A stretch of DNA of 64,000 bases from Epithemia pelagica (Eukaryota > Bacillariophyta > Bacillariophyceae > Surirellales > Surirellaceae), in NCBI GenBank assembly GCA_946965045.2, contig OX337236.1, positions 1,488,001 through 1,552,000 on the forward strand. The letters are read 5' to 3'. Below the pieces are notes generated by a model. It did not search any database. It saw nothing but the letters and a program-made list of their open reading frames with translations, and was not told the origin of the DNA. Both the position numbers and the translations under genes were made by a program. Positions 1 to 9,625 of the stretch are shown here, piece after piece. Each line of letters begins with the position of its first letter. Position 1 is the stretch's first letter.

Positions 1-1
1 G

Positions 2-328
2 ACTCTGACCAAAAATTTGTGTAAGACCATTGCCGAGGTGATGGAGAAGAATGACAAAGAAAACGGATACAATCGCACTTACAGCTACAACACTCCTGAC
101 TTGGATCACACCGGCAATATTCCTCGCCCTTTGGATAATCTGTTTCAAGATGAAGAAGTCAATGCTCTTGTTCAAAACTACTTCGAACTCGGTGATGACA
201 ATGATCTGTTCACCTATCTTGGTGGCGAAGACGATGGTGTGGCAGACCAGGCTTTTTCGCGTGATGAATACGGCATGTACTCCAGACTCCAGAAGTGCAG
301 TGAATCGCTGGAAATACCCGACTGGTAG
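2..328 (+). CDS. C-terminal end of an unidentified protein (5' partial)
   Basis: An open frame runs in from the left edge (first full codon at base 2) to a stop at 326-328, giving about 108 residues. The tail is acidic and aromatic, with segments such as NYFELGDDNDLFTYLGG, and ends in EIPDW. No domain is recognisable. There is no start codon inside the window, so this is read as the last exon or 3' end of a gene whose body lies outside. Overlapping frames are shorter and more repetitive. Function unknown; the coding call itself is moderate. Confidence 0.45.
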   Translation, partial: TLTKNLCKTIAEVMEKNDKENGYNRTYSYNTPDLDHTGNIPRPLDNLFQDEEVNALVQNYFELGDDNDLFTYLGGEDDGVADQAFSRDEYGMYSRLQKCSESLEIPDW

Positions 329-407
329 GCTCCAAGACAACAAAGTCGACGAGAAGGAGTCCGAAGAAACGACCCCTGAGAATTGAGCGATTGTGATATG
401 TGTACTG

Positions 408-1001
408 AAATACAATATGAGTGCCAATCGAGAGATATAAGGGCTTCTGCTTTTATCGTATACCAATATGCTATTATCAATACCACATGCATCCTGGTCA
501 GCAGAACGAACGAAGAAAAACAAAATTCATAATATATGCTTTCCTAGTCAATTTATAATTCTTTGTTGCTGTATGATGAGAATATGAATTTAACTCTGCC
601 GTTGTAGCGATTCATGCCCGTTATCGAACACAGCAATTCTCTCTAACGTCTTGCTACCTGTTCCTACGAGCTTTCAAACAAAAAGTCTTGTTTCAGTCAT
701 TCCAGAACGGTTGGGCGTCTTACATTACTACTAGAGATTCGTCAAGGGTAAGTCCCCACTCACATTTTACGCGGTTGGAGGTGCACCTCCAAATCATACC
801 ATGACTGACCATTAAAATATTCATTGCTATATCATTGCCATATATATTTAACCGTTTCATCAACCGCCATGTTTGCTCAATTGTACTTTTTACTCTAGTG
901 TCCGTCCGTTTTCGGAACAGCTGGTCTTTCTGGAAATTCCCACCCCAGACCCCAAGCCTTCCGGCCCACCCGTCCCGTTCATACTGAACTCAGACGAACA
1001 A
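408..1001. repeat. 594-bp long direct repeat, copy 1 (partner at 42139-42732)
   Basis: The segment matches 42139-42732 along its full length with no indel (constant offset of 41,731 bases) and, by eye, five substitutions. Four cluster at about 562-582 and one is at about 892. Similarity stops abruptly at both sides and no target-site duplication is visible. The unit contains an 18-bp perfect palindrome (775-792, core GGAGGTGCACCTCC), a TATATATTTAA tract at about 841, a GTAAGT donor-like site at 748 and a pyrimidine-rich acceptor-like site ending at 898. A proline-rich open frame follows. It could be a young repeat family member, a solo terminal repeat, or a recently duplicated promoter plus first intron. 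Confidence 0.9.
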
Positions 1002-1119
1002 TCCACCTCGCGCGTCGTTTCTCTTGTAAAGCAGACTGTAAGGCTGAGATTGCTCTATTGTTTATTCTTCTATTCTAAATCTGGGACATGATTCGGGTAT
1101 GCATCAGGTGAGGGCAAGG

Positions 1120-2385
1120 CTACAAGGCTAGTAGCGATGGCTCCAATCGACCTTCTTCATGTGCCAGTCTCAGTTTGGACAGTGCTTTTTGACAAAGCCG
1201 TCTTCCATATTCAGCAGAAACCTGCATTCTCTTTCCGACCTCATCAAAACTCATTGCTTCTCCCCATTTGCCACGAGTTGCCACTTTAGGAAAGGAGGAA
1301 GTTGACACCTGATCGTTCTTCTCGGCATCATGGTCATTCGTCAACCCGTACCTCCAACTTAAAGCCTCGGCTTCCTTGGGTCTGAGAAATTTGCCCAGTT
1401 CTCTTCTTAACAGTTCCGAATCAATCGATGACGAGGACAACGAGGTCAATGAAGATGTCATCTGAACATCGGATTCGAGATCTTTACCTTGTTGCATCCA
1501 CGTCTCAAAGGACAACATGCCTCCTCTTCTTCGTCGTCTCTGTACTTGCATCGCTCGTGCCAGCTGCGCTTCCGAAAGTCCAGCGGCTTCGGCCAACTCT
1601 CGGGCTTCTTTCGCTTCCATCCAGGCCTTTTCGTCGCCAAAAGCATCGCCATCCACTGAAAGGCCCAATGTTTTGGATGCCATGGCTAATTTGTTGACGG
1701 CTGTCGTCACATGTGCCGGTACACGCACCAAATCGTCACGTTCGGCGATACAACGGAGGACGGCAGCTCTGATCCAATATACTGCATAGGTCGAAAATCG
1801 GCCTCCAATCTCAGGATTCCAACGATCCACTGCTCGGCTCAGTCCAATAGCGCCTTCTTGAACCAGATCGTCAATACTCAAACTTTGCAAGCTTCGCTTC
1901 TTGTGTTTTGGTGTTCCCACAACGTCTTTAACGACGTAGTACACAAGACCCATGTTCCGTGTGATCAGAGACTCTCGTGCTTTATGGCCAGCGTCCAAGG
2001 CAGATTCGTACGCGTCCAAATCTTCCCCATACCCTGACGCTTCACATATCATCAATCTTGGAAGAGACTGTTTCCCCAATTTCGCAAGTTCGTCATGCTC
2101 GACCTGCTTGAGTCGTCGCAATTCCACAGCGTCCCCCAACAATCGTAGTTGTTCTTCATTCGACGGGTATTTTTGGTGCCGTGCCATGTTCAGCTTTTCT
2201 GAAACCAAATCAATGTCCTTGGAAGCGTCCGTAGAAGATGCCATTAATCCGTACTGTTTAAAATGGCTTCTTGTTGTTCTCCAGGGCGTCATTCTTGACA
2301 CAAAAGCTGTAACTTGGCCATCGTGGCCTGCTAGTGCGAAGATGAAAAAGAAGGCAGCGAGAAGGGGATTGCTTGGTAATGCCAT
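1120..2385 (-). CDS. Plastid-targeted sigma-70-family RNA polymerase sigma factor
   Basis: A 421-residue protein. The N-terminus is hydrophobic (residues 7-28) and ends in VTAFVSR, an ASAFAP-like junction with Phe at +1, which in diatoms marks passage through the four plastid membranes. Region 2 is clear at about residues 139-215: SLITRNMGLVYYVV, then DLVQEGAIGLSRAVDRW, then FSTYAVYWIRAAVLR, covering core binding and -10 recognition. Region 4 lies near residues 335-415, with RPKEAEALSWRYGL and a helix-turn-helix (SFDEVGKRMQVSAEYGRRL). By family it should confer promoter specificity on the plastid-encoded RNA polymerase. The start is the only ATG that places the signal peptide at the N-terminus. 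Confidence 0.93.
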   Translation of the reverse strand: MALPSNPLLAAFFFIFALAGHDGQVTAFVSRMTPWRTTRSHFKQYGLMASSTDASKDIDLVSEKLNMARHQKYPSNEEQLRLLGDAVELRRLKQVEHDELAKLGKQSLPRLMICEASGYGEDLDAYESALDAGHKARESLITRNMGLVYYVVKDVVGTPKHKKRSLQSLSIDDLVQEGAIGLSRAVDRWNPEIGGRFSTYAVYWIRAAVLRCIAERDDLVRVPAHVTTAVNKLAMASKTLGLSVDGDAFGDEKAWMEAKEARELAEAAGLSEAQLARAMQVQRRRRRGGMLSFETWMQQGKDLESDVQMTSSLTSLSSSSIDSELLRRELGKFLRPKEAEALSWRYGLTNDHDAEKNDQVSTSSFPKVATRGKWGEAMSFDEVGKRMQVSAEYGRRLCQKALSKLRLAHEEGRLEPSLLAL

Positions 2386-3148
2386 GTTAAAACTCTGTTT
2401 GTATTGGTAATTGTGTGCACATACGATGGTTTACGATCCGTGAACATGGAGTGAACAACTAAGTATTAGTAGGTGTTCGGTTGCAGTGATGCTTCATTTT
2501 GCTGATCCAGAAACTGTTCTCATGTTGCTGCTGATGTGTCATGTTGTGTCGCAAGTCGCCCGAGTCACTCTGCCCTCATTCCCGTATCGCTAGTACACTA
2601 CAAGGCATAGTCAGTTCCAAAAAATTGTTCAGTTATTACAGTTTGTAAGCAGTCAGCTGAGTGCCAGCACAGAGCACAGAGCACAGACTACCGACACCGA
2701 TAACTGACGGGATGACTCTATCAAAGTCAAGAACGGACATCTTTAACTGACGTATTTAACTTACATAGGTCGGTAGTAGCATTAGACATGTCAGTGGTCT
2801 CTGTTCTCTCTTCCAGGTAGACAGGCTACCTTTGGAACCAGACCATGGATCCCACTTCCCACATTTCTTTGCCTGAGCCAAAAAGCAATGGTGGTTCGAT
2901 TCGACAAGATTGGCAGGCACTTTGTCTGCCACTGGTTGCTCTCCTGTTTTAATGTCGCGCACTTATAGGCGGATGTCGTCACCATGTAGCCGTCCTATCA
3001 TATGGAGAGGGAAATCATGGACAAGAGATGAATAAGATTGATGTTGCTCCTATGAGGGAAGAACTGAAACAATTGTCGACTTTCTGCTATTCCCCTTAAG
3101 GGAACTCTGTTCAAACTACGTTAAAGTGGTTGCTTTTGGAGCCTGCTC
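2386..3148. other. Intergenic, no supported gene
   Basis: Promoter side of the sigma factor gene on the left; 3' side of the 3149-4168 gene on the right. It contains a short CAGAGCACA tandem at about 2672-2687 and small minus-strand frames at 2756-2985 that lack any recognisable feature. No RNA gene was seen. Confidence 0.6.
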
Positions 3149-4168
3149 TTACTTCTCTGACACATCCAGTTTTGTCCGGCTTGTTTTTCTAGTGGGAGAC
3201 CGAGTACTTTTGCTGTTGCCAGCACTTGCACCGGCTTGCTTCTGTTGCAGCCTTCTTCGTTCACTCAGTTGGAATGCTGGTGGCAAAGTGCTGAGGTACG
3301 CTTCACATTCGGGTGTGCCGTACTGTATACCAGCGCTACCACCATATTTCCTTGGCCGAACATGCTCTAGAGACGTTCTTCGTGTCTGTTTCGTCTGGGA
3401 TTTGTTTTGTTGACCTCCTGCCCATAAACTCCACTTTTCTTCGCTTACTGGACTCGCACTGCCGCAAGCCGAGCTTCTTCGAGAAACATGAGTAGCATGA
3501 GAAACGCTTTCTTCGGCGTCCAATCCACCGCCCATTGCAGAGTTGAACGATCTTGTGGATTCCTCTTTTCGCATCAAGCTTTTTCGGATACGATTCTGTG
3601 TAGTGTCGTTCTTGTCTCCGTTATAAGTTACTTCAAAGCCTCCTTCCTCTTGATCTTGCTTCTCCGAATGCTTCTTTTTCGTAGAAGATTTCTTCTTTTT
3701 CGTTGCAGCCTTGGTATCAGCTTTCTTATCAGTCTTTTGTTCCGTTTTCTTGTCATGTTTCTTCTTCTCCGACTTCTTGGTCGTCTTCGATTCTGGCTTT
3801 GAATCCGACATCTGGTCGTCTTCAGCATCCCATTCATCGCCATCGAAATCAAAATCGTTTGCCATTCCAAAGCTTCCGTCTCCAAGACTACTCGTATCGT
3901 CTCCAGGAACAGCCCATGCTGGATCGATTGTGCTGCTACTTCCAAGCTCCTCTGTTCTTGCCGTAGAGGTTTCTACTTGCTTAGGTGTAGCTTCTGTATC
4001 TGTTTTATCAGATACTTTGAGCTTTCTGGAGCTGCCTGTCCTACGAGTAGACTTGCGTTCGCCCGATGACTTGGACTTGGTTCCATTCTTGCCACTACGC
4101 GAGGCAGCTGCTTCATTCTCGCGAATCGTTTCCTCGAAACATGACAAGGCGGCGCTTACTTGGCTCAT
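3149..4168 (-). CDS. Lysine/serine-rich protein of unknown function
   Basis: A 339-residue protein starting MSQVSAALSCFEETI. Most of it is low complexity: a basic Ser/Thr segment (about 20-50), an acidic patch (FDFDGDEWDAEDDQ, about 105-120), a long Lys-rich tract (about 125-170), and an Arg/Ser/Thr C-terminus. The least simple part is near residues 275-310 (RKYGGSAGIQYGTPECEAYLSTLPPAF followed by QLSERRRLQQ). The opposite strand is also open for long stretches, a by-product of codon bias. The Lys-rich tract could act as a nuclear localisation signal, but that is inference. No transmembrane segment or signal peptide. Probably a real gene because the frame is long and an ATG is well placed. 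Confidence 0.6.
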   Translation of the reverse strand: MSQVSAALSCFEETIRENEAAASRSGKNGTKSKSSGERKSTRRTGSSRKLKVSDKTDTEATPKQVETSTARTEELGSSSTIDPAWAVPGDDTSSLGDGSFGMANDFDFDGDEWDAEDDQMSDSKPESKTTKKSEKKKHDKKTEQKTDKKADTKAATKKKKSSTKKKHSEKQDQEEGGFEVTYNGDKNDTTQNRIRKSLMRKEESTRSFNSAMGGGLDAEESVSHATHVSRRSSACGSASPVSEEKWSLWAGGQQNKSQTKQTRRTSLEHVRPRKYGGSAGIQYGTPECEAYLSTLPPAFQLSERRRLQQKQAGASAGNSKSTRSPTRKTSRTKLDVSEK

Positions 4169-4773
4169 CGTGTTGGTTTGAGATCCTGTATTTTCTCAAT
4201 CGGTTGTATGGGAGACACAAGGGGGTGTGAAGTTGGACGCTATTATTTTTTTTGTTTCGTGTATGTTTGTCAGAATTTTTGTATCATGCGATCAATGTCG
4301 GGTTGGTGTTCCCGTTCGGCGCCTACCGCCTACGTTACTCCGAATGATCGGACAGGAAGAGGTACATCAATTACAGTCTGTTCCATGGGAGAGCAAACCA
4401 GGGATGCAATAAGCATATGTAAGATGTAAGTATAATGTGAGATGCAGTCTCTGATTTTTGCGATTGCCGCTTTGACGAGCAACTACGAGCACGAGTACAA
4501 TCCATAGCTCTACGAGTATGGATGACTCCATGACTCGGAAGCTCATAATTATTTACAACTCATCGTCCGTCCGATTATCGGAACAGTTATTAAGCATTAT
4601 TGCGGTCAAATGGAAGACTTATCAGGGAGATGGGGAGCGCAATTTGCTCTATTCCCTACCATTATCAAAGGCTTCACAAAGTCACGAGTAGCAGAACCAG
4701 TGCGAGTGGCCGTACCAGCTCGTACACTATAAAAACGGCTTTGGGCTTTGACCTTTGACATCTAAACTACGAG
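4169..4773. other. Intergenic, no supported gene
   Basis: About 600 bp between the lysine-rich gene and the 1.7-kb transposon. It carries several scattered CTACGAG/TACGAG motifs (about 4480-4520 and 4767-4779) like the ends of that transposon, and a short stretch at about 4566-4585 resembling the GTCCGTCCG-to-CGGAACAG part of the 594-bp repeat. No gene. Confidence 0.5.
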
Positions 4774-4819
4774 TACGAGCTCCATCAATCGATATGGGTA
4801 ACCGTAGTGGCCCGTGCTT
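4774..4819 (+). repeat. Left terminal inverted repeat of the 1.7-kb element
   Basis: 46 bp, pairing with 6445-6490 with one mismatch (the A/T after ATATGGGT). Confidence 0.9.
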
Positions 4820-5439
4820 TTCATACCCCCACTGTTTTTTCTACAGTGATTCTAACTTCGTAGGGACACCACTACGGTCATTTTGCACTGCGTAACACCA
4901 CCATGACACACTCAAGCCGGTGTGCACCTCCAACGAAAGGTGCCAGCTCTCTTGCGACCATCAAGGATGCCTAAGAATCAAGTGTACCGTGAGGGAATGG
5001 GCGGGCAGGGATGAGTTGGCTTTTTTTATGGACCGACGGCAAGGTTTTGAAGTCTTCCTTATTTGGCATCCGAAACAGAGGAAGTGACCTTGAGAAGAAG
5101 ACGACGACAACCGATAGAATGCATCCAGCAAGTCACCGATCATACGTCCGCATGCAGCAATCATTTCCTCGTCACTTAATAGACCGAGCACAACATTGGA
5201 AAGCCTCGACCGTTGGTGGCTCAAACGCAACAAAAGCTGATTTGTCCAGACAAAACAAACGTGAACCGTGGGTGGAAGGACTGCTTCTACTGCGACAGAC
5301 GATGGTGGTGCCGGTGGTGCGGCTGATTCCCACAGCACAATTTGAGTGGAAGAAGGAGGGGATGCCGTGAAGCTGATGGGCGGTGGTCGAAGAGCCTTGC
5401 GAGTCGACAACACTCGGCAACAACAACAACAACCCAAAA

Positions 5440-6105
5440 CCCAAACACAACAATCAACTACTCACTCCTCGCTGCCACCGAACGAACAACAACAACACTC
5501 GGCAACAACACTCGACAACGACACTCGGCGGCAAGACTCGGCGACAAGATGGTGTGGTCGTCCTCCTTCTTCTACCGTGCGACGAAACAATCAACTCCTC
5601 GTCTTTTCGTTGCCCTCACCCAACAAATCGAAGCCTCGTCCACTGGTGGTAACAAGCGACGACAACGACAACCACAAGCGGCTCAACTACAAATGGCGAA
5701 ACAATCGGCGACGATGTCACAGCTGATCGATCGAATGAACGAACGAACGAAAGAACGAATGAACGACAACAACAACACTCGGCGACAACAAAAATCCAAA
5801 CACAACAATCAACTACTCACCGCCACTGATCGAACGAACGAACGAATGAACAAACAACAACAAAACCAACACTCGGCAACAACAACAACAACAACAACAA
5901 CCCCCACGCAACAATCAACTATTCGCTGTCACCGAACCCTCTGCCCGAGACTGTGCCCTTCAACAACAGCAAGCGGTGACAACGACAAGCGACGACAACG
6001 GCATGCGACAAGACAGCAAGCGGCAACAACGACAAGCGGCGACAACGACAAGCGACGACAGCGACATCCGACGACAATGACATACTCAACAATCAACTGC
6101 TCGTT
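5440..6105 (+). repeat. Degenerate CAA/CGA-rich repeat array inside the 1.7-kb element
   Basis: A phrase close to CAACAATCAACTACTC recurs at about 5447, 5586, 5803, 5911 and 6087. Between copies are runs of CAACAACAA and repeated ACTCGGCGACAA or GACAAGCGACGA units. The copies are irregularly spaced (about 110-220 bp) and diverged. This is an old tandem expansion or a set of slipped copies, not coding sequence. Confidence 0.65.
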
Positions 6106-6444
6106 TCGGCCAAAAGACAAAACATTCGGCGACCACGGCACGGCAACAGCACCATACTCAACACCGAAACGATTGCCTATTGTACGACCTACGACACAGA
6201 GAAGCATGTACTAAGCTAGATAGATGTTCTGTACTAGTAGCTGTTTACATGCATACTCGTAGATGAGGCGGGTTGATTATTGTGCTAGCGCCGCCTCACC
6301 ATGGTGATGGTGTGGGTGCAGTTGGTGAGAAGAATCTCGCAACAAAATGTGCAAGAGCATGAGGGCAATTCATTTTACTTTAGGAAAATGTATGGTGTAG
6401 TGAATCTCGTAGGGCCGGAAGTTCAACCGAGTATCGGAAACGTG

Positions 6445-6490
6445 AAGCACGGGCCACTACGGTAACCCATATCGATTGATGGAGCTCGTA
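6445..6490 (-). repeat. Right terminal inverted repeat of the 1.7-kb element
   Basis: Reverse complement of 4774-4819 with one mismatch; ends GGAGCTCGTA. Confidence 0.9.
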
Positions 6491-7335
6491 ATATCACATA
6501 TCAAAATCTTCTGTCTGAAGTTCGAAGCTTTGGCCCCGAGACTGGAGATGGAGACCTAGAACTGTCAGCCATCTCAGACGCTTGCCAAATGGTTGGTCTC
6601 CCAGGGAAATCGAAACGCCACTGGCCATGAAGTTTGCCTCCGAATCCGAAGGATGAGTTGCTCCTCCATGCCATCCGTGGACGCCCTTTCTGAAGGCACG
6701 AAAAATCTCACGGGTTTGTTCATTCGCTCGTTTGCAGTACTTTTCATTCATTTAGTTATCGTCTTTTTTTGTAAAAGCTGGTGCTCGAGATGTCACAACG
6801 AAGTGGCATCTTTCATCCTTCTCGGGTCTCAAGTTTATCGGCTCGAGGACAAGAGGATCCTATATCATGATACTAGGGGTCTTACCACAGTTTAAGCTGT
6901 AAATGATTGTGGAAGTGCATCCATGGATGAAGGTCTACAAAGAAAGAACCTGTTTGAACTCAAGGGAGACACCGGCATGTTCTACATGCGACAAGCGTTC
7001 CATGTCTCACAGGGCGATCCCGGCCTACATTCGTATTTCGTAACTTCTACTTCTATCTGCCCCTCCATCCAACTATCTATCATCTTTCGTTTTCTCGTAC
7101 TTCTATGGTCGACAGGAACCTTCGTACAAGTTGTAGATCGTGGACTCCATTCTTTGCCAATTGCCAGAGTTGCATTCTCGTTACAACCACTGTTCAGCGG
7201 ATATCTTTGCATAAGCCCAAGTTTTGAAAGTTGGTTGGGTACATGACTGGTCATCTTTAGCCTCATTTTTTGTTTTGTGGCTTGTCGCGAGTAAGCTAGG
7301 AAGTCTATCCTGTGTGGTGTTACGCCCGATCTCCA
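6491..7335. other. Intergenic between two transposons, no supported gene
   Basis: About 845 bp with several short frames on both strands (6494-6751, 6593-6895, 6923-7246, 6982-7350). None has a recognisable domain and they contradict each other on opposite strands. Confidence 0.5.
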
Positions 7336-7338
7336 TAA

Positions 7339-8130
7339 GGCTATCTCCACCCGGGGCCGCTAAAGGTCCAAAAACCGCTATCGAACGCCATCTCCTCTAA
7401 CCGCTAAACAGCTTCGCTATCCGCATTTTTGCCGCTATTTTTTGGGGCCCCGAATAGCGGGGAAAATAGCGGATAGCGGAGCAAAATATAGCCGTCGGCA
7501 TAAATAAATTAACGTCTGCTGCCAACAGTTTCTCTCGTGTCGAAAACATGACAATGGCACGTATTGATTTGTGACGATCGCTTACCATCTCTTTTTCCAT
7601 TGTTGTGTTCCCTACTTCCTACAATGGGACAAGAACCATGCACAGCAAGACGATTCGAGGATCACGGATCGGAAGGAATGCAACAATCAAACAAATGCAT
7701 CATTCAAACTATTGATGTGTTCGATTATCAGACAATCAATCGGAAATCGGACAGGGAATACAATAGGACGATTGGACTGCAACCTACAACCTACATCTAC
7801 ATTGGCCATGAACAACAACATGATTCACCATGACAGTCAACAATGAAGAGGGAGAACAACGAGTCCTCCATCTTTGGTTTATGCTTTGTGCTCTCGTCTC
7901 TCGTTGATTGTCTTGTTTGAATTCCGCAACTTCTGCGGCCGCACCCCTTTTTAACCGAAACAAGAGAGGGCATATGCGCAATGCGTACGCGCAACGCGAG
8001 ATAGCGGCGTTCTTTTGACGGAGATCGTGGAGTTTATTTCCCTTTGGCTCCGCTAATCCGCTATCCGGATAGCGAGGCCAATCAGAAAGCCCCAATACGT
8101 CAGCATAGCGGGGCTCGGGTGGAGATAGCC
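7339..8130. mobile_element. MITE, PIF/Harbinger-like, 792 bp
   Basis: The left end GGCTATCTCCACCCG and the reverse complement of the right end are identical for 15 bp, and similarity continues imperfectly to about 24 bp. The element is flanked on both sides by TAA (7336-7338 and 8131-8133), the TWA-type target duplication typical of PIF/Harbinger elements. Subterminal blocks are rich in AGCGGATAGCGG-type motifs in both orientations, as expected for transposase-binding sites. There is no transposase frame, so mobilisation would need an enzyme supplied in trans. Confidence 0.82.
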
Positions 8131-8133
8131 TAA

Positions 8134-8488
8134 GGACCCCAACTCCTGCTCCCCTAGGACTAATTTGGTCCAAGAACTCGAGGAGTATGATGAAGAAATC
8201 AAAAGACACTCTGATAACTTAGACCATGTTTTCAAAAAGGAGCCAAAATCAAGAGCGAAAAGAGAAGCGGAAGATGTTTCTTCGTCGGTTGTGTATTCAG
8301 GGTGAAGATTTCCCAACAACCATCGCTTGGATAGAAAGGGATAAGCAAGAACTCCATTAAAAACTCAGTATATATCATATCTGGCCAAACTCATTGAGAA
8401 GTTTGATTTCAAGTCACAGATTGCCATCTAATCTGGAACCACGATCAATCAGACATCGTTGACGCCGAATAGACGGTTTTCCCCTTCA
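8134..8488. other. Intergenic, no supported gene
   Basis: 355 bp between the MITE and the 3' end of the NFACT-R gene. A short minus-strand frame (8053-8319) overlaps the MITE end and has no recognisable feature. Confidence 0.5.
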
Positions 8489-9625
8489 TTAATTCACCAA
8501 AACTGTGGAGTTCAGCCGCTCAAGTCTTGCTTGAGCTTCTCTCATGTTAACTTTAACTGTCCGGACTTTGCCAGTAAGTTGGACAAGCCCTGCTTTTGCT
8601 CCTGGTGGTTTGATGATATCCCGGCATTGAGTCATGGACACCGGGACGACAGGACTACCACTGGCTTTTGACTGCTTGGCTGCTAGAGCCGCCGCGTCCA
8701 TGACAACTTCTTCAGGCAAGGACGGTCTTCCGTCGCTGCGAATGACCACATGACTGCCGGGACATCCCGCAGCGTGCATCCAGAAATCACTTCCATCACG
8801 GTGTTGTGGTGACATGGTGAGTATGTCATTGTCTTCTGCTTTCTTTCCCACTCGAATTTCAATATTTTCAAAGGAGTAGTACCTCCGATAAGGGAGTCTG
8901 TGTGGCTCACTTGACCGTGGACCCTTCTTCTTGGGTGGACCTCTTTCCGGTCGTGACGGTGGCTTGTCATCCAATCCCAAATCAATCGCAAGCTCAGCCG
9001 CTTTTTTCGGTAGAACAATGCTACCCTTTTTTGCTTTGATCTCACCCAAAATAGTTTCAAGCGCGTTGAGAGATTGCAGCCGATTCTTCAATTCCTGAAG
9101 ATCCGATTCCAAGGCATCGACATTGGGGCATTTTTCGAGGTCTTCCAATAGTGCGTTTGGGTTTGTGCTCAACTCTTCGACCACTACTTTTGCTTTTTCC
9201 AAGCGCTCATGGGCCTTCCCGACCTTTTTGTGACATCTCATTAGTTGTCGCTGGACTTCTTTCTTCAGACCTCCCATGTTCCACTCGCTATCAATCGTCT
9301 TGGAAAGCTCTGTCTCTTGCACGTCTCCAGAAGCGGTCATAAACATCGAACGGGAGCGGCTACTGTGATCACGGCCAGTCCACTGCCAATCTTCCAATCT
9401 TTTCACAAGGCTGCAAGATATGATACGGGTCGCCCATTGATGCCGATTGCAACGATGGTTGGTAAGAAAACGTTTCGTCAGACGTGCATCGGCTTGGAAC
9501 AATGCACGTTCGCCAGCTCTAAAAAGCGGTGCGAAGCCCTCGACGCTGGCGATCAAAAGAAAAGCCATCACGAACCAATACATCGAACTGATTGGTCTCG
9601 GAGCGACGAACCGCGAAGCTGCCAT
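8489..9625 (-). CDS. Plastid-targeted NFACT-R domain protein (Rqc2/NEMF/FbpA C-terminal-like)
   Basis: A 378-residue protein from the first ATG at 9625; a second ATG at 9583 puts the signal peptide right at the N-terminus (364 residues). MYWFVMAFLLIASVEGFAP is a signal peptide ending in an ASAFAP-like site, so import into the plastid is expected. Residues about 110-205 are coiled-coil-like (QLMRCHKKVGKAHERLEKAK and following). The NFACT-R domain spans about 249-350: YYSFENIEIRVGKKAEDND, then SDFWMHAAGCPGSHVVIR, then AAALAAKQSKASGSPVVP. In ribosome-quality-control proteins this domain binds RNA/tRNA on stalled 50S/60S subunits. The N-terminal NFACT-N part is absent, so this is a stand-alone NFACT-R protein, perhaps acting on plastid ribosomes (inference). 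Confidence 0.85.
   Translation of the reverse strand: MAASRFVAPRPISSMYWFVMAFLLIASVEGFAPLFRAGERALFQADARLTKRFLTNHRCNRHQWATRIISCSLVKRLEDWQWTGRDHSSRSRSMFMTASGDVQETELSKTIDSEWNMGGLKKEVQRQLMRCHKKVGKAHERLEKAKVVVEELSTNPNALLEDLEKCPNVDALESDLQELKNRLQSLNALETILGEIKAKKGSIVLPKKAAELAIDLGLDDKPPSRPERGPPKKKGPRSSEPHRLPYRRYYSFENIEIRVGKKAEDNDILTMSPQHRDGSDFWMHAAGCPGSHVVIRSDGRPSLPEEVVMDAAALAAKQSKASGSPVVPVSMTQCRDIIKPPGAKAGLVQLTGKVRTVKVNMREAQARLERLNSTVLVN

Larger units (their letters stand above)
4774..6490. mobile_element. Non-autonomous DNA transposon with 46-bp terminal inverted repeats
   Basis: Left end 4774-4819 and right end 6445-6490 are reverse complements over 46 bp with one mismatch (TACGAGCTCCATCAATCGAT onward). 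Both outer edges read TA, so the element may be CGAGCTCC...GGAGCTCG flanked by a TA duplication, as in Tc1/mariner, although the TA could also belong to the repeat. The 1.6-kb interior encodes no recognisable transposase. Its central 0.7 kb is CAA/CGA-rich low-complexity sequence that opens long frames (5342-6214 plus-strand among them) with translations of repeated Asn/Thr/Arg/Gln. I do not treat those as genes. Confidence 0.85.

Noticed and set aside
2756-2985. Two short minus-strand frames
   Set aside because: Overlapping, featureless and short; more likely sigma-factor upstream sequence.
5342-6214. 290-codon plus-strand frame and overlapping frames
   Set aside because: It lies inside the 1.7-kb TIR element and translates a CAA/CGA simple-repeat array; three frames are open over the same stretch, which indicates low complexity, not coding.
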